Source of the DNA: CAZAQK01 sp964535825
GTDB taxonomy: Bacteria > Pseudomonadota > Alphaproteobacteria > Rickettsiales > SXRF01
Length of the DNA: 64,000 nucleotides
Assembly (NCBI GenBank): GCA_964535825.1
Contig: CAZHUC010000006.1
Span: 89,767-153,766 of the forward strand
Direction: 5' to 3'
Of this stretch, positions 1 to 8,695 are shown one piece after another. The notes under the pieces were generated by a model. The model saw nothing but the letters and a program-made list of their open reading frames with translations. It was not told the origin of the DNA and did no database searches. The stretch's first letter is position 1, and each line of letters begins with the position of its first letter. The translations under genes and the position numbers were made by a program.

Positions 1-1
1 C

Positions 2-742
2 GCTGCTTTGTTCGATCATATGCTGGTGTTATTACCGTTCGAACCCCCCTATTTCACCAGTAAAGGCCTGCCTTGTACCTTTGTCGGGCATCCTGTGGTG
101 GCAGAGACCCAACCCGGGAATGGTGATACCTTCCGCGAAAAATACAATATCACGAAAGACACGTTATTATTATGCCTGCTCCCCGGCAGCAGGAAGGGTG
201 AAGTCGACCGGCACATGCCGGTGTTCGGCCGCGCGGTTACGCTGCTGGCACAAAAATACCCTTCACTGGCCATGGTGGTGGCTGTACCCAAACATGTATT
301 GCCCTACGTTGCAGGCTATTTTGAAGGCTGCCCTTTCCGTACGGTCATCACCGCAGATGACCAGGACAAGAAAAATGCCATCGCCGCAAGCAATATGGCA
401 ATCGTTAAGTCGGGCACGGTGGCCCTGGAAGTGGCCATGGCCGGAACGCCCATGGTGGTTGCCTACCGCGTAAACCCCATCTCAGCGTGGATAATGAAGC
501 GCATGATAACCACACCATACGCGAACCTGATAAATATCCTTCTGAAGAAGGAAGTTATTCCGGAATTATTGCAGGATCAGTGCACTCCGTTGATGATCGC
601 GAACGCTGCCACACAGATACTGCAATATCCTGAGTCTCAGAACCGTCAGAAAGACAATGCCCGCATCGCACTGGAACAACTTAAACCCCAAACCCTGCCG
701 AGTGAGTTGGCGGCTCGCACCATCCTCAATATAATTGCATAG
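2..742 (+). CDS. lpxB: Lipid-A-disaccharide synthase, C-terminal part (5' truncated by window)
   Basis: LpxB joins UDP-2,3-diacylglucosamine to lipid X to make the lipid A disaccharide at the inner face of the cytoplasmic membrane. The reading frame is open from base 2, so the gene starts upstream of the window and about 246 residues of a family protein of roughly 380 are present. Recognisable GT19 features are LLPFEPPYF near the left edge, FVGHP, LLPGSR with a following KGEV, SGTVALEVA and PMVVAYR. The ATG at base 8 lies inside the conserved domain and is not the start. The gene ends about 110 bases before the next one, with no clear terminator between them. Confidence 0.95.
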   Translation, partial: AALFDHMLVLLPFEPPYFTSKGLPCTFVGHPVVAETQPGNGDTFREKYNITKDTLLLCLLPGSRKGEVDRHMPVFGRAVTLLAQKYPSLAMVVAVPKHVLPYVAGYFEGCPFRTVITADDQDKKNAIAASNMAIVKSGTVALEVAMAGTPMVVAYRVNPISAWIMKRMITTPYANLINILLKKEVIPELLQDQCTPLMIANAATQILQYPESQNRQKDNARIALEQLKPQTLPSELAARTILNIIA

Positions 743-852
743 TTTTGTCGATTTTAGATTATATTGTCATCAAGTTGAAACATTCTTGCGTTAATCTCTA
801 AATATATTTAGTGTGGGCTGCTGGGAATGGCCTTTTTGGGGAAGCTTAATCC

Positions 853-3800
853 GTGTCTTTGACAGGTAACAAAAAACGCATGAAAAATAGGCCTTTTAAT
901 GGCTTGAACGTGAAGTGGCCACTTTTTTTTGTTACCTCCTGCCTGAGCACTTTTCCGGTTAAAACCGTTTCCGATTTTGAGAAAAACACGTTTCCTTCAT
1001 TACAACCGCTTGACCCAAAGCAACTTTCCCAAAAAGAATATGACCTGTTCTCCCTGAGTATCGGCGATATTGTTGATGAATTCTTTGGTGTGCGCGCTGC
1101 CCATGCTCAAGGAGACGGCACTGAAGGTGGCATAGGTGGAGTTGGCGGTGTTGGTGGAGTTGGAGGTGGCAGTGGCGACCCATCAGGACCGTTCGAACCT
1201 TCTCCGTTCGGCGAACCTTCTCCGTTCGGTGAACCTTCCCCGTTCGGTGAACCCGCCCCACTCGGCGAACCAGTTCCTTTTCCAGGTGAATATCCTAATC
1301 CAGAGCCAGATCCGAATCCAGGAGCTGAGCCCGAAGTTGAACCTGCTCCGGATCCGGGAGAATACCCTGAGCCAGAACCAGCTCCCGATCCAGAGCCAGA
1401 TCCGGGAGAATACCCCGAGCCAGAACCAACACCTGGGGAATATCCCGAGCCAGAACCTACGCCTGGAGAATATCCCGAGCCAGAGCCCGAGTATCCGTAC
1501 CCTGATCCTGAATATCCATACCCCGAGTATCCAGGTGGTTATGGTGACTCCAGCTACCCATCAACCTATACCGGGATTTACGACTCATCTGGCACCGCTT
1601 ATTACACTGGATTCTATAGCGGTTCTTACATGGCGACATATACCAGTATCTCTGACTGTGTCGTATATAGCGGGTATGGCGACTATGCTTATGAAGAATA
1701 TTCACAAGGCAGCTCGAGCGATAGCGTAGCCGATTCTCCGTATGGCCGTATGTATGAGATACCATTCGAGGATGCAGAACCACCCGATATCCGCTATCGT
1801 GATATGTGCGTGGCGGGTGCAAAATTATCTGAGGATGATTTCGATCCTGAAACGGGTGATCAGACGCGCCCTGATATTCCGCTGTATGGATTCGGTGATG
1901 GTGGCGGTGGCGGTGGCGGAGGTTACGCCGATAGTATTTCAGCCTTCGAGCAGCGGGCAGCTGGCACAGTTTCTGGGGCAAAGCCGCCGCCAGACGCTTG
2001 TATGCCAATGAAAGATACTCCTAAGATCGATACCAATGCCTACCAGGATGATGCAAATCTTGCGTTCGCATATTTCATGAATCTCAAGGACCAACCGTTC
2101 TTTACTGACCCATCGCTGAGTTTCGACCCGCACGGCAGCTCCAACTATTATCGTGATAAGACATTCTTTGTTGGTGGCACACTTGGATGTCCTGAAATGT
2201 ATGATTTTATTTCAGCTCCGTCCGAAAGTGCTCGTTCAAGCATTCCGCTCAGGGCTGGCCTGCATCAATTGCGCGCTGAAAAATGTTATGACTATTACAT
2301 TCTGAAGCGCAGTATGAAACCTTGGTTCATTCTTGAACGCCCTGAAGAAGGTACGGATGACCCATACAGCATGGTCGACCCAGAACGCGCTTTCCACAAT
2401 ACATGCCAGCCATTTGTAGGGGGGAAACACGCGCAAAGAATCCAATATGCGGCCTGGAGCAAAGACCCTGAGGCTGTAAGACTTGAAAAAATGGGCGGGT
2501 TCAAGCGCGATACCGGTGGCTACTCAAAAGTATTGCAATTCAACCGTCCTGATATGGATGAAGCCGAATATCTGCTCAGCAAATATCTACAAAAAACGTG
2601 GGACAAAAACTTCGTCAATTTCAGCCATCCTGATTACAGACTCACCGCCGCAGAAAGACTGCGATTCCCCAAGATTGGCCTGCCCTGCGTCCCCACCGCA
2701 ACAGATAGTATTGCTGAAAGCCCTGCCTATTATGGCAACTACCCACCACCACCGTCCTCGTGCTTCGGCGGCGGGTATGGCGGCGGATACGGCGATTATT
2801 ATGCTGAATGCGCACCTCCGTATTTCCCAATCCCACCGGATAAGCCGTATAAATCGCCTAAACATAGCCCATACTATTGCCCGAACGTAGAGAAGGTAAC
2901 GCAACCTGGGCATCAATTCTCCCCGCGTGATGACATCACCGAGGAGCAATATAAAACGGATCGTGAATACTCCATTGAGACATCTAAAGAAGTTCCTGTG
3001 TGCGGTGGAACGAAATTGGGATACACTGACTGGAGTCTTCGTGAAGAGCCTGATAAAATAGCCCGCCCGACCGTACAATGCGCGATCGTGCCGGTGGATA
3101 TACTCAGCTTCCGTCAGGAGCAGTTCGATATATGCATCAGGCAGCGTATCAACCATAACTTCAATGACTGGATCAAGAAGGGCTATCCGGACATCACAAC
3201 ATATGTACCGCCCTGCAAAACACGTTATTTTGAGACGGATTCGTTCGCTGAATGCCCTGTGAAGTTCAGCATCCAGCAGTGCTGCCGTATCATTGTAAAG
3301 GACGTAGTTCCTGCAAACTTCCTGAAACACAGAACCTGTGAAGGCCTGATGCAGGATCGCCGTGACGATTATGCCCTGCAAGCCTATCTTGAAAATCTTG
3401 GTGTAATGATACCGGAATCGCCTGTCACCCATATCACCGAGGATTCTTTCGGCGGATATAAGGGCGAAGATAAATATCACAAAGCAAAACTTGCCACCTA
3501 CGCTTTGAACGCAGTTCAGTGTAGAGATACCGAACCAGATGAATACCGATTTGATTATGCCTTCAAGGAAAGAAAATTCTTCGAACCGGAAGAAGCAGCA
3601 GATCCGCCTATCCCTGATTATCCGACAGCGACCAATTATCTTGGCGTGCACATGCCATATATGCGTTGGTGGGATACGGGGGTATCAGCGGGTAACCCAC
3701 GCCACGGCGGCAGCTTTGTCAACACGCTTGGCAGCTTTGATACGCTCATTGGGGTCGGCAGGGAAGAACGCGACCGGTTCGATGCTAAGAAAGCCTCCGA

Positions 3801-5037
3801 TGACTCACTGGCACATGGCGCAGATGACAGCCGCGTGGATCGCCTGAAGGAAAGGCAGCCACCAGAAATGGGCCGTATCGGTGGCTGGTCAGAGCTTAAA
3901 GCACATCAGATGTGGTCTGTGCGTAAGAACAACCTTTTCTGCGTTGGCAGGTACGAGAAGCTATTTAAGCCAGGAGCAGCAGAGAACTTTGTCCTTGCCA
4001 AGGCCGGCGCGGGCTACACCAGCACGAAAGGTGTACAATGGCCATGGTCTCTGGGATGGCGCGGCTATGTAACAGATACACACAACAAGGATTTCCCACG
4101 CGCATTCAATGACCCGGCGGGTGAGTCAGTAATAACCGGTCTGGATAACGCGCTGCCAGGAGATATCATCACCTTCACCATCAATGGCCTGAAGCAGGTC
4201 GCTTATGTCGCAGATATTGGCGGTTACGCGCTGGAAGGTACGGACGATCCCCTGCCGGATGATACCAGGGGCGTATTCGATTTTGACCTTGCACGTTATC
4301 GTAAAGATGCTGCTGATGGAGAGGTCCTGCACCCGACGCGTATCTTTGCCATCATGTGGGATCAGGGTAAATTCCCAAGTTCTACGGGTATCAGTATCAA
4401 CTGGGGTATGGGGCCTGAACGTACCATTTATAAGACCCGCGTGCCGCGTTCCTATATGGAAGATATTTGTAATTTTGAACTGCGCGCCCTTACGGATTCT
4501 GTCGCTGGCGACGGCACATGTAAAGACAGTGCAGGAGCAGATGAGATGAATCCCAGCATGTGTATTGCTAATGAGTGCCAGCCTTCATGTGTAGACAGTG
4601 ACTATACGGCGTGCGTACTTCCAAATAATATAGAAGATTGGGATAGTGTTACTATTTACCGTCCGTATTATGACGTACGGCGTTGCGAAGGTACGCCTAT
4701 GGCTGCAAATGGTAGCGGCGACACCTATGACCTTGAGGCAACCTATGACTGGACCGGCGACATTGTATTAGGCACAACTGCAGTGGATCAGTCCGTTATT
4801 TACCAGGGTATGACCCACATGGTAAATACGAACATGTGGTCGAACTGTGTCAACGGTGGGTTTGACCCGCCGGCACATTACACGCGCGATTATAAAGGCC
4901 CGCAAACCGGTGCGTTGACCGACACCACCCTTTGCGCGCCTGCATGGTGGAGAAATACGTCTGGCAGCACATCCGCACCAACGGTCGGCTGTAGCTCCAC
5001 AGCGGATAGAAATGAATTCTTCCCTAAAAGGGAATGA
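853..5037 (+). CDS. Very large Pro/Glu-rich, cysteine-containing protein of unknown function, probably exported
   Basis: I do not recognise this 1,394-residue protein. The GTG at 853 is favoured because GGGGAAG lies 8 bases upstream; an ATG at 880 (residue 10) is an alternative. Residues 1-40 contain a basic stretch followed by a hydrophobic run (WPLFFVTSCL), and AHAQ at 83-86 resembles a signal-peptidase site, though that is far from the hydrophobic run. Then come a Gly/Val-rich segment (about 87-108), SPFGEP-type repeats (about 112-135), an acidic Pro/Glu/Tyr tract (about 135-230) and a Tyr/Ser-rich stretch. The remaining 1,000 residues look globular and contain many cysteines, which suggests disulfides in an extracytoplasmic setting. 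Around residue 1,100 the motif PGDII and following residues weakly recall cysteine-peptidase/amidase folds; this is only an impression. It is alone between lpxB and the convergent murU. Confidence 0.85.
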   Translation: MSLTGNKKRMKNRPFNGLNVKWPLFFVTSCLSTFPVKTVSDFEKNTFPSLQPLDPKQLSQKEYDLFSLSIGDIVDEFFGVRAAHAQGDGTEGGIGGVGGVGGVGGGSGDPSGPFEPSPFGEPSPFGEPSPFGEPAPLGEPVPFPGEYPNPEPDPNPGAEPEVEPAPDPGEYPEPEPAPDPEPDPGEYPEPEPTPGEYPEPEPTPGEYPEPEPEYPYPDPEYPYPEYPGGYGDSSYPSTYTGIYDSSGTAYYTGFYSGSYMATYTSISDCVVYSGYGDYAYEEYSQGSSSDSVADSPYGRMYEIPFEDAEPPDIRYRDMCVAGAKLSEDDFDPETGDQTRPDIPLYGFGDGGGGGGGGYADSISAFEQRAAGTVSGAKPPPDACMPMKDTPKIDTNAYQDDANLAFAYFMNLKDQPFFTDPSLSFDPHGSSNYYRDKTFFVGGTLGCPEMYDFISAPSESARSSIPLRAGLHQLRAEKCYDYYILKRSMKPWFILERPEEGTDDPYSMVDPERAFHNTCQPFVGGKHAQRIQYAAWSKDPEAVRLEKMGGFKRDTGGYSKVLQFNRPDMDEAEYLLSKYLQKTWDKNFVNFSHPDYRLTAAERLRFPKIGLPCVPTATDSIAESPAYYGNYPPPPSSCFGGGYGGGYGDYYAECAPPYFPIPPDKPYKSPKHSPYYCPNVEKVTQPGHQFSPRDDITEEQYKTDREYSIETSKEVPVCGGTKLGYTDWSLREEPDKIARPTVQCAIVPVDILSFRQEQFDICIRQRINHNFNDWIKKGYPDITTYVPPCKTRYFETDSFAECPVKFSIQQCCRIIVKDVVPANFLKHRTCEGLMQDRRDDYALQAYLENLGVMIPESPVTHITEDSFGGYKGEDKYHKAKLATYALNAVQCRDTEPDEYRFDYAFKERKFFEPEEAADPPIPDYPTATNYLGVHMPYMRWWDTGVSAGNPRHGGSFVNTLGSFDTLIGVGREERDRFDAKKASDDSLAHGADDSRVDRLKERQPPEMGRIGGWSELKAHQMWSVRKNNLFCVGRYEKLFKPGAAENFVLAKAGAGYTSTKGVQWPWSLGWRGYVTDTHNKDFPRAFNDPAGESVITGLDNALPGDIITFTINGLKQVAYVADIGGYALEGTDDPLPDDTRGVFDFDLARYRKDAADGEVLHPTRIFAIMWDQGKFPSSTGISINWGMGPERTIYKTRVPRSYMEDICNFELRALTDSVAGDGTCKDSAGADEMNPSMCIANECQPSCVDSDYTACVLPNNIEDWDSVTIYRPYYDVRRCEGTPMAANGSGDTYDLEATYDWTGDIVLGTTAVDQSVIYQGMTHMVNTNMWSNCVNGGFDPPAHYTRDYKGPQTGALTDTTLCAPAWWRNTSGSTSAPTVGCSSTADRNEFFPKRE

Positions 5038-5039
5038 TA

Positions 5040-5765
5040 CTAGCTGGCTTTTTTAAGCAGAAAGGCCTCTGCCTGCCTGACACCATCAGGATCGCCTACA
5101 TGCAACCAGTCGCCATCATGCACGATACCGCGTATCCTTGGAGTCTTACCCTGCTGCAACAGTCTGTCATACAGCACATTAAGTGAGAACGCCCCCTGCG
5201 GAATATCCTTAAACAACCGCGCATGCAATAACTGTACGCCACAGAACACATACGGCGCAGCAGCACTATCACCGCGCCGCTTCAATATACCTGCGGCATC
5301 AGCAAAGAAATCGCCCTTGCCCGGATAACCAACTGCCCTCTCGACCGGATGCAAGAGTAACACCGCGTCCATGGACACATCGTCCCACGCGTTAAGCAAG
5401 CGATGCAAGGCGGGCATTTTTCCATCCAGACATATCGTATCGCTGTTGGTCGAGAAGAAAATATCCTTACCCAACAAAGGCAGTGCTTTGGCAATACCGC
5501 CACCTGTTTCAAGCAATATATCCTCATGTGAAATATGTATCTTCGGGCTGGAGCGTTTTACCAGATGCGCTTCCACTACATCAGCGCGATAATGTGTGTT
5601 GACCACAGCATCTTTTACACCGGATGCCGCCAGCCAATCCAATGTATGGTCGATCAGTGGCCGGCCCATCACTGGTACAAGCGGTTTCGGCAGATCGGAA
5701 AATGAACGCATGCGCAGGCCAAGCCCCGCCGCCATCACCATACATCTGGGCATTGTAGTCTTCAT
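5040..5765 (-). CDS. murU: Sugar-1-phosphate nucleotidyltransferase, probable N-acetylmuramate-1-phosphate uridylyltransferase
   Basis: Likely makes UDP-MurNAc from MurNAc-1-phosphate and UTP in the peptidoglycan recycling route that bypasses fosfomycin-sensitive MurA. The N-terminus carries the nucleotidyltransferase signature MAAGLGLRMR followed by LPKPLVPV, and later TGGGI and NSDT motifs for nucleotide and metal binding. The protein is 241 residues, close to MurU of other proteobacteria. The start at 5765 is chosen because its ATG overlaps the stop of the upstream kinase gene as ATGA; a longer frame to 5816 exists but lies wholly inside that gene. Pairing with an AmgK-like kinase supports MurU rather than a mannose-1-phosphate guanylyltransferase; substrate specificity is inferred. 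Confidence 0.85.
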   Translation of the reverse strand: MKTTMPRCMVMAAGLGLRMRSFSDLPKPLVPVMGRPLIDHTLDWLAASGVKDAVVNTHYRADVVEAHLVKRSSPKIHISHEDILLETGGGIAKALPLLGKDIFFSTNSDTICLDGKMPALHRLLNAWDDVSMDAVLLLHPVERAVGYPGKGDFFADAAGILKRRGDSAAAPYVFCGVQLLHARLFKDIPQGAFSLNVLYDRLLQQGKTPRIRGIVHDGDWLHVGDPDGVRQAEAFLLKKAS

Positions 5766-6868
5766 AATACTGTCAGGTCTTTTGCTGTGTATCTTACAGG
5801 GATCTTGCCGCGCCACTCTTTGGATATGTGCTTATCGACCCACTGCGCAAGCGGCTGCAAGACCGGATGCGTAAGATCCTGCTCAAGGTGCTTCCACACA
5901 CGCGGCAGGAAATCAATGTAATGATGTTTGTTATCACGCGCGGCAAGCCGCAGGAAGATACCGATGATCTTACAGTTCCTCTGTGCCCCAAGTATGGCAT
6001 AGGATGTCTTGAAGTGGTCACTCTTGATCTTGGTGGCATACAAATATCCCATCATCACATGCTGCACGACGGATTCAGGCACATCCCTTCTGGCATCTTC
6101 CAGCAAGGAAACCATATCATAGGCAGGATCACCATACAGGCCATCCTGGAAATCAAGGAGGCCTATACGTTTCACCCCTTGCCTTTCAGGCAACCACATC
6201 AGGTTATCCGCATGATAGTCCCGGTGCACAAAGGTATCGTTGGTAAGCGCTGCATGCGACAGGATAGATTTCCATATCCCCATATATTCCTCGAACAAGC
6301 CTGACGCCTGCTCTCTGCCGAGCACTTGTGGCAGATACCAATCACCAAAAAGGCTGACCTCTCTCAGCAGCGTGTTCTCATTATACATGCCCGGCGTGAA
6401 TTTTGTTATATCGACCAGCCGCCGGCGGTTCACATACCAGTCAGCCAGCAGATCCACCGCCGCTTCGTATAATTCGCGCTCCTTTGCAGCTTTGACTTCA
6501 GCATCCATGTTGTTCAGGATACGGGTGAATGTGTCATCGCCAAAATCTTCCAGCAGGATAAATCCCCGCGCAATATCACTGGCGATGATCTTAGGGGTGC
6601 TATAGCCACGCTGGTACAGATATTCCGCAATAACCAGATATTTGCGCGCATCCTCTTTTTCCGGAGGCGCGTCCATAAGCATGGCCCTGCTCTCACCTTG
6701 CCGTATGCGAATATAGCGCCGGAATGAAGCATCGCCAGCCAATGGAAATAGTTCTGCCTGTGCAAACTCAGGGTAGGATTTGAGGAACACCATCATCATC
6801 TCTTGACGGATGACGCTATATTTGCCTGCCACTTGTCCAATGTTCGCTTCAGGCGGCGTTAACATCAT
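5762..6868 (-). CDS. amgK: Phosphotransferase of the APH family, probable anomeric MurNAc/GlcNAc kinase
   Basis: Probable cytoplasmic kinase that phosphorylates MurNAc at C1, feeding MurU in cell wall recycling. The kinase core is clear: the catalytic segment HRDYHADN, the metal-binding LDFQD and GDPAYDMVSL follow in the order typical of aminoglycoside-phosphotransferase-fold enzymes. The start at 6868 (two successive ATGs, ACAGG upstream) gives 368 residues and a 20-base overlap with tsaE; 6907 and 6799 are alternatives. It overlaps murU downstream by four bases. An aminoglycoside resistance role is unlikely because the tsaE-kinase-nucleotidyltransferase order is a common alphaproteobacterial housekeeping arrangement. 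Confidence 0.87.
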   Translation of the reverse strand: MMLTPPEANIGQVAGKYSVIRQEMMMVFLKSYPEFAQAELFPLAGDASFRRYIRIRQGESRAMLMDAPPEKEDARKYLVIAEYLYQRGYSTPKIIASDIARGFILLEDFGDDTFTRILNNMDAEVKAAKERELYEAAVDLLADWYVNRRRLVDITKFTPGMYNENTLLREVSLFGDWYLPQVLGREQASGLFEEYMGIWKSILSHAALTNDTFVHRDYHADNLMWLPERQGVKRIGLLDFQDGLYGDPAYDMVSLLEDARRDVPESVVQHVMMGYLYATKIKSDHFKTSYAILGAQRNCKIIGIFLRLAARDNKHHYIDFLPRVWKHLEQDLTHPVLQPLAQWVDKHISKEWRGKIPVRYTAKDLTVL

Positions 6869-7349
6869 GCTTAAGCCTGTCAAAGAGTGTACTCCATTTG
6901 TTTTCATTTCCAGTAAGTGTAATTATCCGCTGGTTGTCGTTTTCACCATATGCAATATGCACATTCAACCGCGATTCAGGCAAGAGGTGCATCACCATCT
7001 CTGGCCATTCAATGAGTGTAAGCGCTTCGCTTAGCGCCTCTTCCATGCCTGTTTCGTATATATCATTTACATTTTCCAGCCGGTACAGGTCGAAGTGCCA
7101 TATCATGCCTTCGGACATTTCATAGATCTGAACCAGTGTGAATGTTGGGCTGATAACTTCAACATTATACTGGCACAGGCTATTGACAAAACCACGGGCG
7201 AACGCAGTTTTTCCTGCACCAAGCTCGCCCTGCAGGGCAATACAATCACCCACATGGCAGCAGCCAGCAAGTATCTCCGCGAGACTCTCTGTTTCGCTCA
7301 AGCTATCGGTAACGATCTGCATTTTTACAGCCTGATCAGTCACGTTCAT
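6849..7349 (-). CDS. tsaE: tRNA threonylcarbamoyladenosine biosynthesis ATPase
   Basis: TsaE is the small P-loop ATPase that works with TsaB and TsaD to make t6A at position 37 of ANN-decoding tRNAs. The 166-residue protein has the Walker A motif GELGAGKT near residue 41, then SPTFTLV and HFDLYRL, all typical of the family. The start at 7349 overlaps the end of iscX by 14 bases; an in-frame ATG at 7322 is a shorter alternative. The overlap with both neighbours indicates one transcript iscX-tsaE-amgK-murU. Confidence 0.95.
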   Translation of the reverse strand: MNVTDQAVKMQIVTDSLSETESLAEILAGCCHVGDCIALQGELGAGKTAFARGFVNSLCQYNVEVISPTFTLVQIYEMSEGMIWHFDLYRLENVNDIYETGMEEALSEALTLIEWPEMVMHLLPESRLNVHIAYGENDNQRIITLTGNENKWSTLFDRLKHDVNAA

Positions 7350-7530
7350 CTATCCACGCCATTTGAATAGCCTCCAGGATCTTTTCATTACAACCGGAAG
7401 GAACATCTTTAAATTCCGGTATCCCCAGCACCCACTGCTGTAGATCCGTGAACCGCAAATTAACATTATCTGCATCAGGATGCAGCTCTTCAAGCCTTAT
7501 GGCAATTTCTCTGATGTCCACCCAGCGCAT
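7336..7530 (-). CDS. iscX: Fe-S cluster assembly regulator IscX
   Basis: IscX is a small acidic protein that binds the cysteine desulfurase IscS and iron and modulates Fe-S cluster assembly. The 64-residue product matches the family over its whole length: W-x-D-x-REIAI near the start, HPD, RFTDLxQWV in the middle and a C-terminal NEKILEAIQMAWIDER. The ATG at 7530 is chosen because it gives family length and has GGAAGA just upstream; in-frame ATGs at 7560 and 7590 would add an unsupported extension. No other isc gene lies in the window, so it is detached from the usual hscA-fdx-iscX order and heads the tsaE operon. Confidence 0.93.
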   Translation of the reverse strand: MRWVDIREIAIRLEELHPDADNVNLRFTDLQQWVLGIPEFKDVPSGCNEKILEAIQMAWIDERD

Positions 7531-7635
7531 ATCGTCTTCCAGTCCATTAGAATGCCCCATACTAACATAGCTATCTGTTTGTACAATCATGAAGAATATT
7601 GCTATTTCTGCCGCTACGTCTTAGGATACATTCCC

Positions 7636-8682
7636 ATGAAGATAGGCAAGTTATTGATATTAGGGATCGCCGCGTACGCGGGCTACATCTATTATAACTA
7701 CTACTCGGCTGGCAAGAATGTTGCATCGAGTGTCGGCAGAGGGTCGTCAGGCGCGGTATATAGCAACCCTAACAGTAACCTCTCCAGTAATCCTTCGATC
7801 AATACCACAGGAAACACGCAGCTTTTTTCTCAGGGTAGTAGCAGTGCTGGAGGCATCGGCAAGGTTGGTGTCAACACCAACAGCTCACTTTCTCAAGCTG
7901 ATGCCAACTCATCGAATACCCACAACAGTATCGAGTTATTAAAGGCTGCCTCCAAGGGAGACATTGAGGAGATCAAAAGTCTGCTGGAAAAGAATATCTC
8001 TGTTGATTCACGCGACTCCGAGCGCCGCACTCCCCTCATGCATGCCGCATGGAACGGGCACAACCAGGCGTGTGCTGCGTTATTAGCAGCGGGTGCGAAT
8101 ATTGATTTCAAAGATCGTGATGGCTTCGGGCCTCTGGAATACGCAGCAAGTCGTGGCCTTACAGAGACCGTAAAATTCCTGCTTTCGCTGACCAATCGGA
8201 AAGATACGCAGAAGAACGTTGCCTTTTCTATGTTGATCAGCGCTGTATTTAATAGCAGGTTAGACCTGCTCCCTAAAGACGGCCAGCAAAAATCATATAT
8301 CAACCGGCTTACCGTTGATGGCCAATCACCCATCCATATCAGTGCCAGCAGCGGTTACACACCTATGGTGGAAGCGCTGGTAAAAATGGGAGCGAATGTA
8401 AACCTGCGCGGCATCCGCGAACAGACACCTCTTCACTGGGCGGCATGGAATAACCAGACCAATGTGATTGCATTTCTTATTCAAAACGGTGCAAAAATAG
8501 ATCTGCGTGATAGTGCAGGCAGCACGCCACTGCTGATGGGCGTGGAAAATAACAGTATTGATGCCATAAAATTACTGATCGAAAACGGCGCAGAGAAGAA
8601 CCCTAAGAACAAGCAAGGGCTTACTGCGCTGGTGATAGCTACGGGTAAAGGCTACACACAAATAGCGGATCTTCTAAAATAG
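7636..8682 (+). CDS. Membrane-anchored ankyrin repeat protein
   Basis: The 348-residue protein has one N-terminal hydrophobic segment (about residues 4-24, with KIGK before it), a low-complexity Ser/Asn/Gly linker (about 27-95) and then ankyrin repeats to the C-terminus. Repeats are seen as TPLMHAAWNGH, GPLEYAASRG, SPIHISASSG, TPLHWAAWNN, TPLLMGVENN and TALVIATGKG, each followed by the helical half and a GA-x-x dipeptide. The start at 7636 has an AGGA ribosome site; the frame runs 52 codons further upstream but overlaps iscX and has no signal. Ankyrin domains bind proteins; the anchor suggests a periplasm-facing or secreted scaffold. The partner is unknown. Confidence 0.88.
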   Translation: MKIGKLLILGIAAYAGYIYYNYYSAGKNVASSVGRGSSGAVYSNPNSNLSSNPSINTTGNTQLFSQGSSSAGGIGKVGVNTNSSLSQADANSSNTHNSIELLKAASKGDIEEIKSLLEKNISVDSRDSERRTPLMHAAWNGHNQACAALLAAGANIDFKDRDGFGPLEYAASRGLTETVKFLLSLTNRKDTQKNVAFSMLISAVFNSRLDLLPKDGQQKSYINRLTVDGQSPIHISASSGYTPMVEALVKMGANVNLRGIREQTPLHWAAWNNQTNVIAFLIQNGAKIDLRDSAGSTPLLMGVENNSIDAIKLLIENGAEKNPKNKQGLTALVIATGKGYTQIADLLK

Positions 8683-8695
8683 CGAGCTTATTATT

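Noticed and set aside
1195..1545. Tandem DNA repeats that could be taken for a CRISPR or satellite array
   Set aside because: The repeats are in frame and encode SPFGEP and GEYPEPEP units; there are no unique spacers and the unit length varies.
2587..3651. 354-codon open frame on the minus strand
   Set aside because: It lies wholly inside the 1,394-residue gene, has a composition typical of an antisense shadow, no ribosome site and no recognisable domain.
5762..6868. Aminoglycoside resistance phosphotransferase
   Set aside because: The APH fold is shared with AmgK, and the neighbouring nucleotidyltransferase and tsaE point to wall recycling, not resistance.
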